The translations under genes and the position numbers were made by a program. Below, one piece after another: positions 25,073 to 32,487 of a DNA stretch of 64,000 bases; positions within the stretch are counted from its first letter, which is position 1, and the number at the start of each line of letters is the position of its first letter. The DNA is taken from contig DATASX010000069.1 in NCBI GenBank assembly GCA_036269075.1, positions 23,758 to 87,757 on the forward strand, written 5' to 3'. Below the pieces are notes generated by a model, which saw only the letters and a list, made by a program, of their open reading frames with translations, had not been told where the DNA came from and made no database searches. The stretch is from Sporichthyaceae bacterium (lineage in GTDB: Bacteria > Actinomycetota > Actinomycetes > Sporichthyales > Sporichthyaceae).

Positions 25073-25798
25073 TTACCCAGCAACGTTAGTTTTCTCGCGG
25101 ATCAGCTCCCGTAGCGCCCGGCTGTCCATCCGCAGCCGTTCTGGCACCGTCCGAGCACCGGACTCGCGCAGCAACGCCTTCGTCGCCAGCAGCGCGGCTC
25201 GGGGTTTGGCGAGCAGTTCGGCAGTCCGCTGCGCGAGCCGCGTGCTCAGCTCCTCCGCGTCGGCCACGACCTCGGTGACCAGGCCCAGTTCGGCCGCTCG
25301 CGCGGCACCGAAACGTTCGGCGAGCAGCATCAACTCGGCAGCTCGCTGATGGCCGGTCAGTTGCGGCAGCAGCAGGGTGGAGGCGGCCTCCGGAACCAGA
25401 CCCAGGTCGACGAAGGGGAAACCGAAGACGCTGTCGGCGGTGGCGTAGACCAGGTCGCAGTGCAGCAGCACGGTGGTCCCGACGCCGAGCGCCGGTCCGT
25501 CGACCGCGGCGAGCAGGACTGCGCGCAACTCGGTCAGCGCGGCCAGGAACCGCAGCGGTGGCGCGTCGTCGCCGAGCACCGGATTCTCGACCATGTCCCG
25601 CAGATCGTTGCCGGCCGTGAACGCACCGCCGGCTCCGGTCAGCAGGACCACGGTCGCGTCGCCGGCCTCGGTCAGCGCATCAGCAAGCCTGGTGTACATG
25701 GCGCCGGTTATCGCGTTGCGCTTGGCCGGACGGTTCAGGCGGATCGTGACCACAGTGTCGCAGCGGACGACCTCGACCTCGTCCGCCGGTCCGGTCAT
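25073..25798 (-). CDS. Enoyl-CoA hydratase/isomerase (crotonase family)
   Basis: The 241-residue crotonase-fold protein has the oxyanion-hole strands GAGGAFTAGNDLRDM (about 56-70) and DGPALGVGTTVLLHCDL (100-116). Next comes FPFVDLGLVPEAASTLL with a retained Glu in the catalytic region. Its ATG overlaps the stop of the upstream crotonase gene by 4 bases (ATGA at 25795-25798). Its 3' end abuts the TetR operator at 25074. A hydratase, isomerase or hydrolase role cannot be separated from sequence alone. Confidence 0.87.
   Translation of the reverse strand: MTGPADEVEVVRCDTVVTIRLNRPAKRNAITGAMYTRLADALTEAGDATVVLLTGAGGAFTAGNDLRDMVENPVLGDDAPPLRFLAALTELRAVLLAAVDGPALGVGTTVLLHCDLVYATADSVFGFPFVDLGLVPEAASTLLLPQLTGHQRAAELMLLAERFGAARAAELGLVTEVVADAEELSTRLAQRTAELLAKPRAALLATKALLRESGARTVPERLRMDSRALRELIREKTNVAG
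25074..25092. promoter_or_regulatory. TetR-type operator upstream of the tetR gene
   Basis: TACCCAGCAACGTTAGTTT (reverse complement AAACTAACGTTGCTGGGTA) matches the family at the AACG(T/C)TG core. It overlaps the last codons of the crotonase gene, 51-69 bases before the tetR start, where it would allow autoregulation inside the operon. Confidence 0.5.
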
Positions 25799-26568
25799 GC
25801 CGGGCCCTCCGACGCCAGGTAGCCCGCGCGTCGACCGGCGACGAAGTCCGCCCGCAGTTGGTCGGCCTCGCCTGCCAGGTTGAGCTCCAGGGTGTGGCTC
25901 AGTTCCGCGCGGTAGGTCAGCCGCAGTCGGCGGTCGAGGCTGGCGTCGGTGGCGGCCTTCAGGGCTCGGATGACCTTCGGTCGTTTCCCGGCGATCGTGC
26001 GCGCGATCGTGCGCGCAGCGTCCGGCAGGTCGGCCGCGGGCACTAGTCGAAGCACGCTGCCGAAAGCGTGGAGTTCTTCCGCCGCAACGGGTTCGGCGGT
26101 GAACAGGGCCGCGCGCAGACGCTTCTCGGGCATCAACCCGATCGCCTGCACCGTGCCGGCAGCTGCGCCGTTGTCCGCCTCGGCGAGCACGAAGGGGGTT
26201 CCCGGCGCGGCAAGCAGGATGTCGCACATCCCCGCGACGAGTACGCCCAGTCCGATGCAGTAGCCGTGCACCGCACCGATCACCGGGACGGCGCACTCGG
26301 CGACGGCCGAGGTGAGCTCGAGCGAGCCGCGCGCCTGCCCGAGGATCCCGGCGAACTCAGGAAGCGCCTGCACTTCCTTGACGTCGCCGCCGGCGCAGAA
26401 GCCACGCCCTTCGCCGCGCACCACGACCGCACGGATTGCCTCGTTCGTGGCACAACCACGCAGGGCCTGCGCCAACGCGGCAATGTCGGCCAGGTCCAGC
26501 GCATTTGCGGGGGGCGCATCGAGAACCAGTTCGAGGACCCCGTGTTCGTCGAACTGCTCGCGGATCAA
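25795..26568 (-). CDS. Enoyl-CoA hydratase/isomerase-family protein (second crotonase)
   Basis: The 257-residue protein shows the crotonase strands GRGFCAGGDVKEV (about 53-65) and HGYCIGLGVLVAGMCDILLA (98-117). At the usual second catalytic site it reads EADNGAAAGT, unlike its neighbour, so the chemistry may differ, for example ring hydrolysis as in EchA20-like crotonases (speculative). The TTG start is supported by GGGAGG and by a TTGA overlap with the ligase stop. An ATGA overlap links it to the next gene. Confidence 0.84.
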   Translation of the reverse strand: MIREQFDEHGVLELVLDAPPANALDLADIAALAQALRGCATNEAIRAVVVRGEGRGFCAGGDVKEVQALPEFAGILGQARGSLELTSAVAECAVPVIGAVHGYCIGLGVLVAGMCDILLAAPGTPFVLAEADNGAAAGTVQAIGLMPEKRLRAALFTAEPVAAEELHAFGSVLRLVPAADLPDAARTIARTIAGKRPKVIRALKAATDASLDRRLRLTYRAELSHTLELNLAGEADQLRADFVAGRRAGYLASEGPA

Positions 26569-28112
26569 GACGGCCTCCCGGCGTAGGCCGCGCGCAGTTC
26601 CTCTCGGTTCACCTTGCCGGTGACGTTGCGCGGCAGTTCGCCGACCAGGACCAATCGCTTGGGCAGCTTGTACCGGGCCAACGTGGCGCCCGCCCAGCTG
26701 GTCAGTTCGCCAAGGGTCGGGGTTGCCCCGGACGTCGCCACGACCACGGCGAGTCCGACCTCGCCCCAGTCCTGGTCCGGCACGCCGACCACGGCGACGT
26801 CCGCCACGGTCGGGTGCAGCGACAACACGTTCTCCACCTCGGCCGGATAGACGTTCTCGCCGCCGGTCTTGTACATCTCCTTGGTCCGCCCGGCCAGGTA
26901 GTAGAACCCCTCGGCGTCGCGGCGGGCGGCGTCGCCGGTGCGGAACCAACCGTCGGTGAAGAACTCGTCCCGGGGCCTGTCCCAGTACCCGACCGTGACG
27001 CTTGGGCCCCGCAGCCAGATCTCGCCGGTCCCACCCGCCGGCACGTCGGTCCCGTCGGGATCCACCAGGCGAATTTCGGTGTGCCTCGCGGCTCTGCCCG
27101 CCGAGCCGAGCTCGGCCTTCGCCTGCAGGACCGCCTCCTGGTCGAGGGCGAAGGCCATCGGGCCCATCTCGGTCCCGCCGTACTGCGGCTGCAGCGGCAG
27201 CCCGCGGTCGGACCATTGGCGCAACAGCTGCGGGGTCGCGATCGCGCCGGCGACGATGAGATGGCGCAGGTGCCTCAGGTCGGCGGACGCGAAGCCGGGT
27301 TGGGCGGCGATCGCCGCGTACATCAGGGGGATCGCGGCGAAGTGGGTGACCGACGGAGCGCTGTCGGTCAACGCGGCCAGGACTGCGGCCGGGTCGAACC
27401 GCGCCATCGTGGTGACTGTCCCGCCGAAGTAGAGGATCGGATTGGCCATCACGTTCAGGCCGCCTGCGTGGAACAGCGGCATCTGGTTCAGGTGGTGGCA
27501 GCCGGCCGCCGCGTAACCGGTGGTGTCGGCGCAGTTCAACGCCTGCCAGATCAAAGTGCCGTGGGTGGACAGGGCACCTTTGGGTCGACCGGTGGTTCCC
27601 GAGGTGTAGAGGATGTGGGTGGGGTCGGAGTGTGTTCCGCCGGTCCGCGGATCAACCCGCTGCGCTGCGGCCAACGCGGCCTCGTAGTCCACGACGCCCG
27701 GCTCGTCGAGGCCCCCGGCGATGCGGCAGGGGATCGCCGCCTTCTCCGCGACCTGGCCTGCGACACCCGCCCAGGTCGTGTCGTGCACCAGTACGGCGGG
27801 GCGGGCGTCCAGGCAGATCTCGGCCAACTCGTGCGGGGTCAGCCGCCAGTTCAACGGCACGAACAGCGCGCCCAACCGCATCGCGGCGAACTGGACCTCG
27901 AACACTCGCGGGCAGTTCTCGGCGACCAGTGCGATCCGGTCGCCGACCCCCACCCCGAGGGCGCGCAGCACATGGGCGCACCGGGCCACCCGGTCCTCGA
28001 GTTGTGCCCACGTGAGCGTGTGGTTGTCCTCGGCCCGGCGCAGTGCTGGGGCGGCCGGCCGCCGCGCTGCGTGGAACGCGACCCAGTCGTGGGTGGCGGG
28101 ACTCACCTGCAT
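26565..28112 (-). CDS. AMP-forming acyl-CoA ligase
   Basis: The 515-residue protein carries the adenylation motif HILYTSGTTGRPKGALSTHG (about 166-185), a middle PQYGGTEMG and the hinge FTDGWFRTGDAARRDAEGF with YLAGRTKEMYKTGGENVYP. It ends with the catalytic Lys region LPRNVTGKVNREEL. It belongs to the medium/aryl-type ligases of about 515 residues, unlike the 601-residue ligase at 2566. It shares one base with the SCP2 gene (TGATG) and four with the following crotonase. It is presumably the entry step of this operon. Confidence 0.9.
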   Translation of the reverse strand: MQVSPATHDWVAFHAARRPAAPALRRAEDNHTLTWAQLEDRVARCAHVLRALGVGVGDRIALVAENCPRVFEVQFAAMRLGALFVPLNWRLTPHELAEICLDARPAVLVHDTTWAGVAGQVAEKAAIPCRIAGGLDEPGVVDYEAALAAAQRVDPRTGGTHSDPTHILYTSGTTGRPKGALSTHGTLIWQALNCADTTGYAAAGCHHLNQMPLFHAGGLNVMANPILYFGGTVTTMARFDPAAVLAALTDSAPSVTHFAAIPLMYAAIAAQPGFASADLRHLRHLIVAGAIATPQLLRQWSDRGLPLQPQYGGTEMGPMAFALDQEAVLQAKAELGSAGRAARHTEIRLVDPDGTDVPAGGTGEIWLRGPSVTVGYWDRPRDEFFTDGWFRTGDAARRDAEGFYYLAGRTKEMYKTGGENVYPAEVENVLSLHPTVADVAVVGVPDQDWGEVGLAVVVATSGATPTLGELTSWAGATLARYKLPKRLVLVGELPRNVTGKVNREELRAAYAGRPS

Positions 28113-28531
28113 CAGGCGGGGAGCTTGTCGGCCATGCCCTGCTGCACCAGGAAGTCGCGATACATGCCGAACGCGGGCTGCAGCGCGGGAAGCATCTTCA
28201 GCAGGGTGCCGATCGAGCCCTCGATCTTGACCTTGCGCCGAGCGATCGCCATCGGGATGTTCAGATCACCGAGCCAGAACTTGTGTCCGTCGTCGGCGGA
28301 CATGAACAGTGCGACGTCGACCTGCGCCGCACGGGCGGCGTCCCCGGCCCGGACCGCGGGTGGGTCGACCGAGGCGTCGATGCTCAACGCCGAGTCCGGC
28401 GCGCTGTAGTTGACCCGGAACGACGCCTGGGACTCGACGAACTTCGGTCGCAGGTCGGGATGCAGGGTGATGTGTTCGAAGAAGGCGACGAAGATCTTCT
28501 CGACCTCCTCGGCGGAGCTGAAGACCGGCAC
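28112..28531 (-). CDS. SCP2-type sterol/lipid carrier-like protein
   Basis: A single-domain protein of 139 residues. The second half has the SCP2 pattern FWLGDLNIPMAIARRKVKIE followed by GSIGTLLKMLP, that is, a strand, a helix bearing the lipid cavity, a strand with G-x(3)-LL. SCP2 domains bind fatty acyl-CoAs and sterols. It is the first gene of the leftward operon whose second gene is an acyl-CoA ligase, so it may carry substrate or product. The GTG start has GGAGGG at a good distance. Confidence 0.8.
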   Translation of the reverse strand: MPVFSSAEEVEKIFVAFFEHITLHPDLRPKFVESQASFRVNYSAPDSALSIDASVDPPAVRAGDAARAAQVDVALFMSADDGHKFWLGDLNIPMAIARRKVKIEGSIGTLLKMLPALQPAFGMYRDFLVQQGMADKLPA

Positions 28532-28561
28532 GATCGCCCTCCGGGTCGGTTGGCGGTAGAC

Positions 28562-28580
28562 ACCAAACAGCGTTAGGTTA
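28562..28580. promoter_or_regulatory. TetR-type operator in the divergent SCP2 / ferredoxin promoter
   Basis: ACCAAACAGCGTTAGGTTA (reverse complement TAACCTAACGCTGTTTGGT) is a CCAAAC/GTTTGG-type palindrome. On the + strand a TTGGCG (28550-28555) and TAGGTT (28574-28579) are spaced 18 bases apart, so the operator covers the promoter of the ferredoxin-P450 pair as well as the SCP2 operon. Confidence 0.6.
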
Positions 28581-28622
28581 GTGGCCGTCGGGAGCTGGGT
28601 GCAACGGCATCGGGAGGTCTCG

Positions 28623-28817
28623 GTGACACGGGTGCGGATCGACGCGAGCCGGTGCCAGGGGCACGGTCGGTGCGTGCTGATCGCCCCGGACTATTTCGAC
28701 GTCGACGAGGCCGGCCTCGGCCGCGTCCTGATCGCCGAGGTGGCGGCGGCCGATTGCGCCGATCTGGCCGATGCGGAACGGTCCTGCCCCGAGGGCGCGA
28801 TCGTGCTCACCGACTGA
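28623..28817 (+). CDS. P450-type small ferredoxin with CxxHxxC cluster motif
   Basis: A 64-residue electron carrier with cysteines at 11, 17, 45 and 55. The motif is C11-QG-H14-GR-C17 ... C55-P, where His takes the place of the second Cys of a [4Fe-4S] ferredoxin. Such ferredoxins serve bacterial P450s and bind a [3Fe-4S] or His-ligated cluster. I use the GTG at 28623 (GGGAGG 5 bases upstream); a longer frame starts at 28581. It is followed after 13 bases by the P450 it probably feeds. Confidence 0.87.
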   Translation: MTRVRIDASRCQGHGRCVLIAPDYFDVDEAGLGRVLIAEVAAADCADLADAERSCPEGAIVLTD

Positions 28818-28830
28818 GGGGCCGCAGGAC

Positions 28831-30090
28831 ATGCCAGGATTCGACCACCACAGCGAGCACTTCGCACAGCACTGGCGCGAGACCTATCGCGAGCTGCGCG
28901 CGATTTGCCCGGTCGCGCACTCGTCCGCCCACGGTGGCTTTCACGTGATCACCCGTTACGCCGACGTCAAGCGGGTGCTGGGCGACCCGGAGACCTTCGC
29001 CTGCGGCCGCGACCTGGAGTTCGACGCCAGTGACGGACAGCGCTATGTGACCGGCGGGGTGACCATCCCGGTCAACCCCGTGCAGATGGGCATGATGGAG
29101 ACCGACCCGCCGCGCTCGCAGTCCTACCGACGCCCGCTGGCCCCGCTGTTCTCCCCGAAGGCGATCGCCGCCTACGAGCCGCGGTTGGGCGAGATCATCA
29201 GTTGGGCGGTGGACCGGGTCATCGGCTCGGGTCGGCTCGACTTCGTCGACGACCTGGCCAACCCCATCCCGGCGATGATCTCGTTGGACTACTTCGGGCT
29301 GCCGCTGGAGCGTTGGCACGACTACGCCGTCGCGCTGCACCAGGCCGCGTACCTCCAGAAGGGCTCGGCGCGCGCGGTCCGGGCGCTCGTCGAGGACCTC
29401 CGGGGGATCATCGCGGCCCGCCGGGGGACCGTCGGAGAGCGCGATGACGTGGTTGACCGCCTGCTCACCGTGGAGGTGAGCGGTGCGCGGTTGTCCGAGG
29501 ACGAGGTGGTCAACCAGGTCTTCATGCTGCTCAACGGTGGGATCGACACGTCCACCGCATTGATCGCCGGCATGTTCGGACACCTCGGAGCCCACCCCGA
29601 CCAGCGGGCTGCCCTGGCGGCCGACCCGGGGCTGATCCCGAACGCGGTCGAGGAGATGCTGCGCTGGTTCACTCCCGGACCGGGGGTCGCGCGCACCGTG
29701 CTCGCGCCGGTGGAACTCGGCGGCGTTCTGCTGCGACCCGGCGACCGGGTCCTGCTCGCGCTCGGCTCGGCCAATTACGACGAGGACGTCTTCGGTGAAC
29801 CCGACGCAGTTGCGCTGGATCGCGAGAATTCCGCCAAGCACCTCGCGTTCGGTTTCGGCGTGCATCGTTGCCTCGGCGCCTTCCTCGCTCCGGCCGAGAT
29901 GCGGCTGCTGCTCGAGGAGGTGCTGCGCCGGATGCCCGACTACGAGATCGACTTCGAAAGCGTCGTGCACTATCCGACGATCCCGCTGATCAACGGCTAC
30001 ATCGCGATGCCCGCAACGTTCACCCCGGGCCCACGCGTGCTCGACGGCTTCGACGGCCGCCTGCCGATCCGCGCCTCGGTTCCTGCCTGA
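28831..30090 (+). CDS. Cytochrome P450 (ferredoxin-linked)
   Basis: The 419-residue P450 has I-helix motif GGIDTS (236-241), ExxR E275/R278, and heme loop FGFGVHRCLG with Cys347. The ATG at 28831 comes 13 bases after the ferredoxin stop; an upstream in-frame start would overlap the ferredoxin gene. The ferredoxin-P450 pair is in the TetR regulon through the operator at 28562. Its family is not one I can name with confidence. It is convergent with the racemase gene. Confidence 0.9.
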   Translation: MPGFDHHSEHFAQHWRETYRELRAICPVAHSSAHGGFHVITRYADVKRVLGDPETFACGRDLEFDASDGQRYVTGGVTIPVNPVQMGMMETDPPRSQSYRRPLAPLFSPKAIAAYEPRLGEIISWAVDRVIGSGRLDFVDDLANPIPAMISLDYFGLPLERWHDYAVALHQAAYLQKGSARAVRALVEDLRGIIAARRGTVGERDDVVDRLLTVEVSGARLSEDEVVNQVFMLLNGGIDTSTALIAGMFGHLGAHPDQRAALAADPGLIPNAVEEMLRWFTPGPGVARTVLAPVELGGVLLRPGDRVLLALGSANYDEDVFGEPDAVALDRENSAKHLAFGFGVHRCLGAFLAPAEMRLLLEEVLRRMPDYEIDFESVVHYPTIPLINGYIAMPATFTPGPRVLDGFDGRLPIRASVPA

Positions 30091-30097
30091 CGATGCG

Positions 30098-31228
30098 TCA
30101 GTCGCCCAGACCGACGGTGCGGTCGGCGGCCAGCGCGGTGATTTCCTCGGCGGAGTAACCGGCTTCGGCCAGCACGACGGCGGTGTCGGCGCCACGTCGG
30201 GCCGACGGGCGCACGGCGCCGGGTGTGCGGGACAGCCGGGGCGCGGGTGCCGCGGTGATCCGGCCCTCGTGCATGGTCACGGTGCCCCGCGCGCGCAGGT
30301 GCGGATCGTCGAGGAGTTCGTCGAGGTCGAGCACGGGCGTGCCGCAGGCGTCGATGTCGCCGAACACCTTGGTCCAGTGGGCCTGCGGCCGGCTCGCGAA
30401 AATCTCGGCCACCCGGTCCCGCAGCGCGGGCCAGGTAGTCGGGTCGAGTTGGGTGTCGAGTGCCACGTCGTCGATCCCGAGCGCGGCCAGGAACGCCGCG
30501 TAGAACTTTCCCTCGATCGCACCGACGGCGAAATATGCGTCGTCGGCACAGCGGTAGGAGCCGTAGCACGGGCTGCCGCCGGACAGCAGATGGCGCCCAC
30601 GGCCGGGCCAGCGGCCGGCGTCCAGCTCGGCCAGCCAAGGGCTGTTGAGCAGCGCGACGCCGTCGGTGATCGCGGCGTCGACGACCTGCCCACGTCCGCT
30701 GACAGCCCGCTCGAACAGGGCGGCGACTATCCCGAACGCGGTCATCAGCGAGCCGCCGGCCAGGTCGCCGAGCATGGCGAGCGGCGGGATCGGCTCCGTC
30801 GAACCGATCACGCCGAGCGCGCCCGCGACCGCGATGTAGTTGATGTCGTGCCCCGCCCGGTCGGCGTACGGGCCCTCCTGGCCCCACCCGGTCAGGCGGG
30901 CGTAGATCAGCCGCGGGTTACGGGCACACAGCTCCTCCGGCCCGAGCCCGCGCCGTTCCAGCGTGCCCGGCCGGTTGCTCTCCAGCAGCACGTCGGCGCG
31001 GTCGGCCAACCGCGCGATCACCTCGGCGCCGCGCGGGGCGCGTAGGTCCACGATCACCGACCGTTTGCCCCGGCTCAGGTGCTTCGCCGGGTCGAACTCC
31101 ACGGTGGTCGGCCGCTCCACCGTGATCACGTCGGCGCCGAAATCGGCCAGCAGCATGGAGCAGAACGGCCCGGGTCCCAACGCGGACAGATCGATCACCC
31201 GCACCCCGGAAAGCGGTCCGGCGGTCAC
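30098..31228 (-). CDS. Alpha-methylacyl-CoA racemase-like enzyme (class III CoA-transferase fold)
   Basis: Interconverts the (R) and (S) forms of 2-methyl-branched acyl-CoAs, a step needed for beta-oxidation of sterol side chains and pristane-like chains. The 376-residue protein keeps all three residues of the racemase triad at family positions: His127 (GHDINYIAVAGAL), Asp155 (LGDLAGG) and Glu239 (GAIEGKFY). CoA-transferases of the same fold lack the full set. The GTG start overlaps the P450 stop by 4 bases (GTGA). It is co-transcribed with a P450, as expected for methyl-branched chain degradation. Confidence 0.82.
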   Translation of the reverse strand: MTAGPLSGVRVIDLSALGPGPFCSMLLADFGADVITVERPTTVEFDPAKHLSRGKRSVIVDLRAPRGAEVIARLADRADVLLESNRPGTLERRGLGPEELCARNPRLIYARLTGWGQEGPYADRAGHDINYIAVAGALGVIGSTEPIPPLAMLGDLAGGSLMTAFGIVAALFERAVSGRGQVVDAAITDGVALLNSPWLAELDAGRWPGRGRHLLSGGSPCYGSYRCADDAYFAVGAIEGKFYAAFLAALGIDDVALDTQLDPTTWPALRDRVAEIFASRPQAHWTKVFGDIDACGTPVLDLDELLDDPHLRARGTVTMHEGRITAAPAPRLSRTPGAVRPSARRGADTAVVLAEAGYSAEEITALAADRTVGLGD

Positions 31229-32421
31229 CCGTGGTCCACGACGTCGAAGCGCAGGTCGAGGCGCTCCGGACCGTTGGCGATCCCCGGGGACCAGTGCACG
31301 TCCTCGGGACCGCCGTCGGCGAAGCGCAGGTTCGTCACGCGCTTGAGCAGTTCGTCGAAAGCGATCGCGAGCTGGATCCGGCCCAGATGCACGCCGAGAC
31401 AACGATGGACGCCGAGCCCGAACGCGGCGTTCCCGGACCGCGGGGGGTCGAACACCAGCCGGTCGGGGTCGGGGAACTTCTCCTCGTCGCGGTTGGCCGA
31501 GTCGAATCGGACCAGCACCTGTTCGCCGGCCTTGAGCGCCACCCCGGCCAATTCGGTGTCGCGCATGACCCGCCTGCCCAGGCAGCCGACGGGGGACTCC
31601 ATGCGCAGGAACTCGTCCATGTCGTTGCGGATCCACCGCGGATCACGCACGCGAGACTCGAGTTCGGGCTGCCGCGCGAGGTGATAGGCGATCGCGCCGA
31701 CGGCGCCCCGGGTGGTGTCCAACCCGCCGAGGAACAGCACGGTCACGACCCCGACGCGCTCGTCGTCGGTCAGCGGTCGCCCGCCGAGCACCGTGCCGGT
31801 GGTGATTGCGGTGAGCACGTCCTCCCGGTCCACCGGGTTGTCCTCGCGGTCCGCGATGTACTCCCCGGCCAACAGGGCGAGGTTGAAGTACGACTCGTCG
31901 TTGCCCTCGATCGCCACCGTGGTCACGGTGTCGATCGCCCGCCGCATCCGCTCCGGGTCGCGCTCGTCGAAGACGATCGTGGCCAGCGAGGCACCGGCGA
32001 ACGGGGCGGCGAACTCGTTGATCAACTCGACCCTGCCGCGTTCGGCCCAGGCGTCGATCAACGCCGCCGCGCTGCGGCGCATCTGCGGCTCGAACTTCAG
32101 CAGGAACGTGCGGGAGAACAGCGGATTCAGCAGCTTGCGTAGGTCCGAGTGGTACGGCGGGTCGACGTCGAGGGGATTGAGCGCCACCGGCGCCGGCTTG
32201 GGTGCTACTCCGGTGGAGGAGAAGGTGTCGGTGTCCTGCAGCACCGCGCGCACGTCGGAGTAGCGGGTGACCAGGTACTGCCCACCGCCGTCGGCATCGG
32301 TGTGCGCCACCGGGCATTTCCCGCGGGCGTAGCGGAACAGTTCCCACTTGGCGCGCTCATGCGTGGGGTCCCACATGTTGTAGCCGGCCAGTGCTTCAGC
32401 CGGATCGGATGCGGTCGTCAC
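31225..32421 (-). CDS. Cytochrome P450
   Basis: The 398-residue P450 has I-helix LGGLDTTRG (231-239), ExxR E270/R273 and heme loop FGLGVHRCLG with Cys341. I use the GTG at 32421 because the protein then starts just before the usual helix A. A TACAGT -10 box ends 6 bases before it, suggesting a leaderless transcript. The divergent TetR-type operator at 32439 sits just upstream. It is translationally coupled to the racemase downstream. Confidence 0.9.
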   Translation of the reverse strand: MTTASDPAEALAGYNMWDPTHERAKWELFRYARGKCPVAHTDADGGGQYLVTRYSDVRAVLQDTDTFSSTGVAPKPAPVALNPLDVDPPYHSDLRKLLNPLFSRTFLLKFEPQMRRSAAALIDAWAERGRVELINEFAAPFAGASLATIVFDERDPERMRRAIDTVTTVAIEGNDESYFNLALLAGEYIADREDNPVDREDVLTAITTGTVLGGRPLTDDERVGVVTVLFLGGLDTTRGAVGAIAYHLARQPELESRVRDPRWIRNDMDEFLRMESPVGCLGRRVMRDTELAGVALKAGEQVLVRFDSANRDEEKFPDPDRLVFDPPRSGNAAFGLGVHRCLGVHLGRIQLAIAFDELLKRVTNLRFADGGPEDVHWSPGIANGPERLDLRFDVVDHG

Positions 32422-32438
32422 AGCCCTACTGTAGCCAT

Positions 32439-32455
32439 AACCAAACGCTGATAGG
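32439..32455. promoter_or_regulatory. TetR-type operator between P450/racemase and bicupin operons
   Basis: AACCAAACGCTGATAGG lies 18-34 bases upstream of the P450 start and 33-49 bases before the bicupin start, so one site can control both divergent operons. On each side a -10-like hexamer (TACAGT on the minus strand, TAGCGT on the plus strand) ends 6-7 bases before the start codon, implying leaderless mRNAs. Confidence 0.6.
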
Positions 32456-32487
32456 CGAGTGTCCGATTCGGTGCTAGCGTCCCCGCC

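Noticed and set aside
26436..28409. A 657-codon plus-strand frame opposite the acyl-CoA ligase
   Set aside because: The ligase on the other strand has all adenylation motifs; this frame has none.
23138..32455. KstR or KstR2 control of the 22-37 kb regulon
   Set aside because: The repeated operator (AACCAAACGYTG core) does not fit the AACnnGTT KstR palindrome or the AAGCAAG-type KstR2 site as I recall them. The local TetR gene is the simpler reader.
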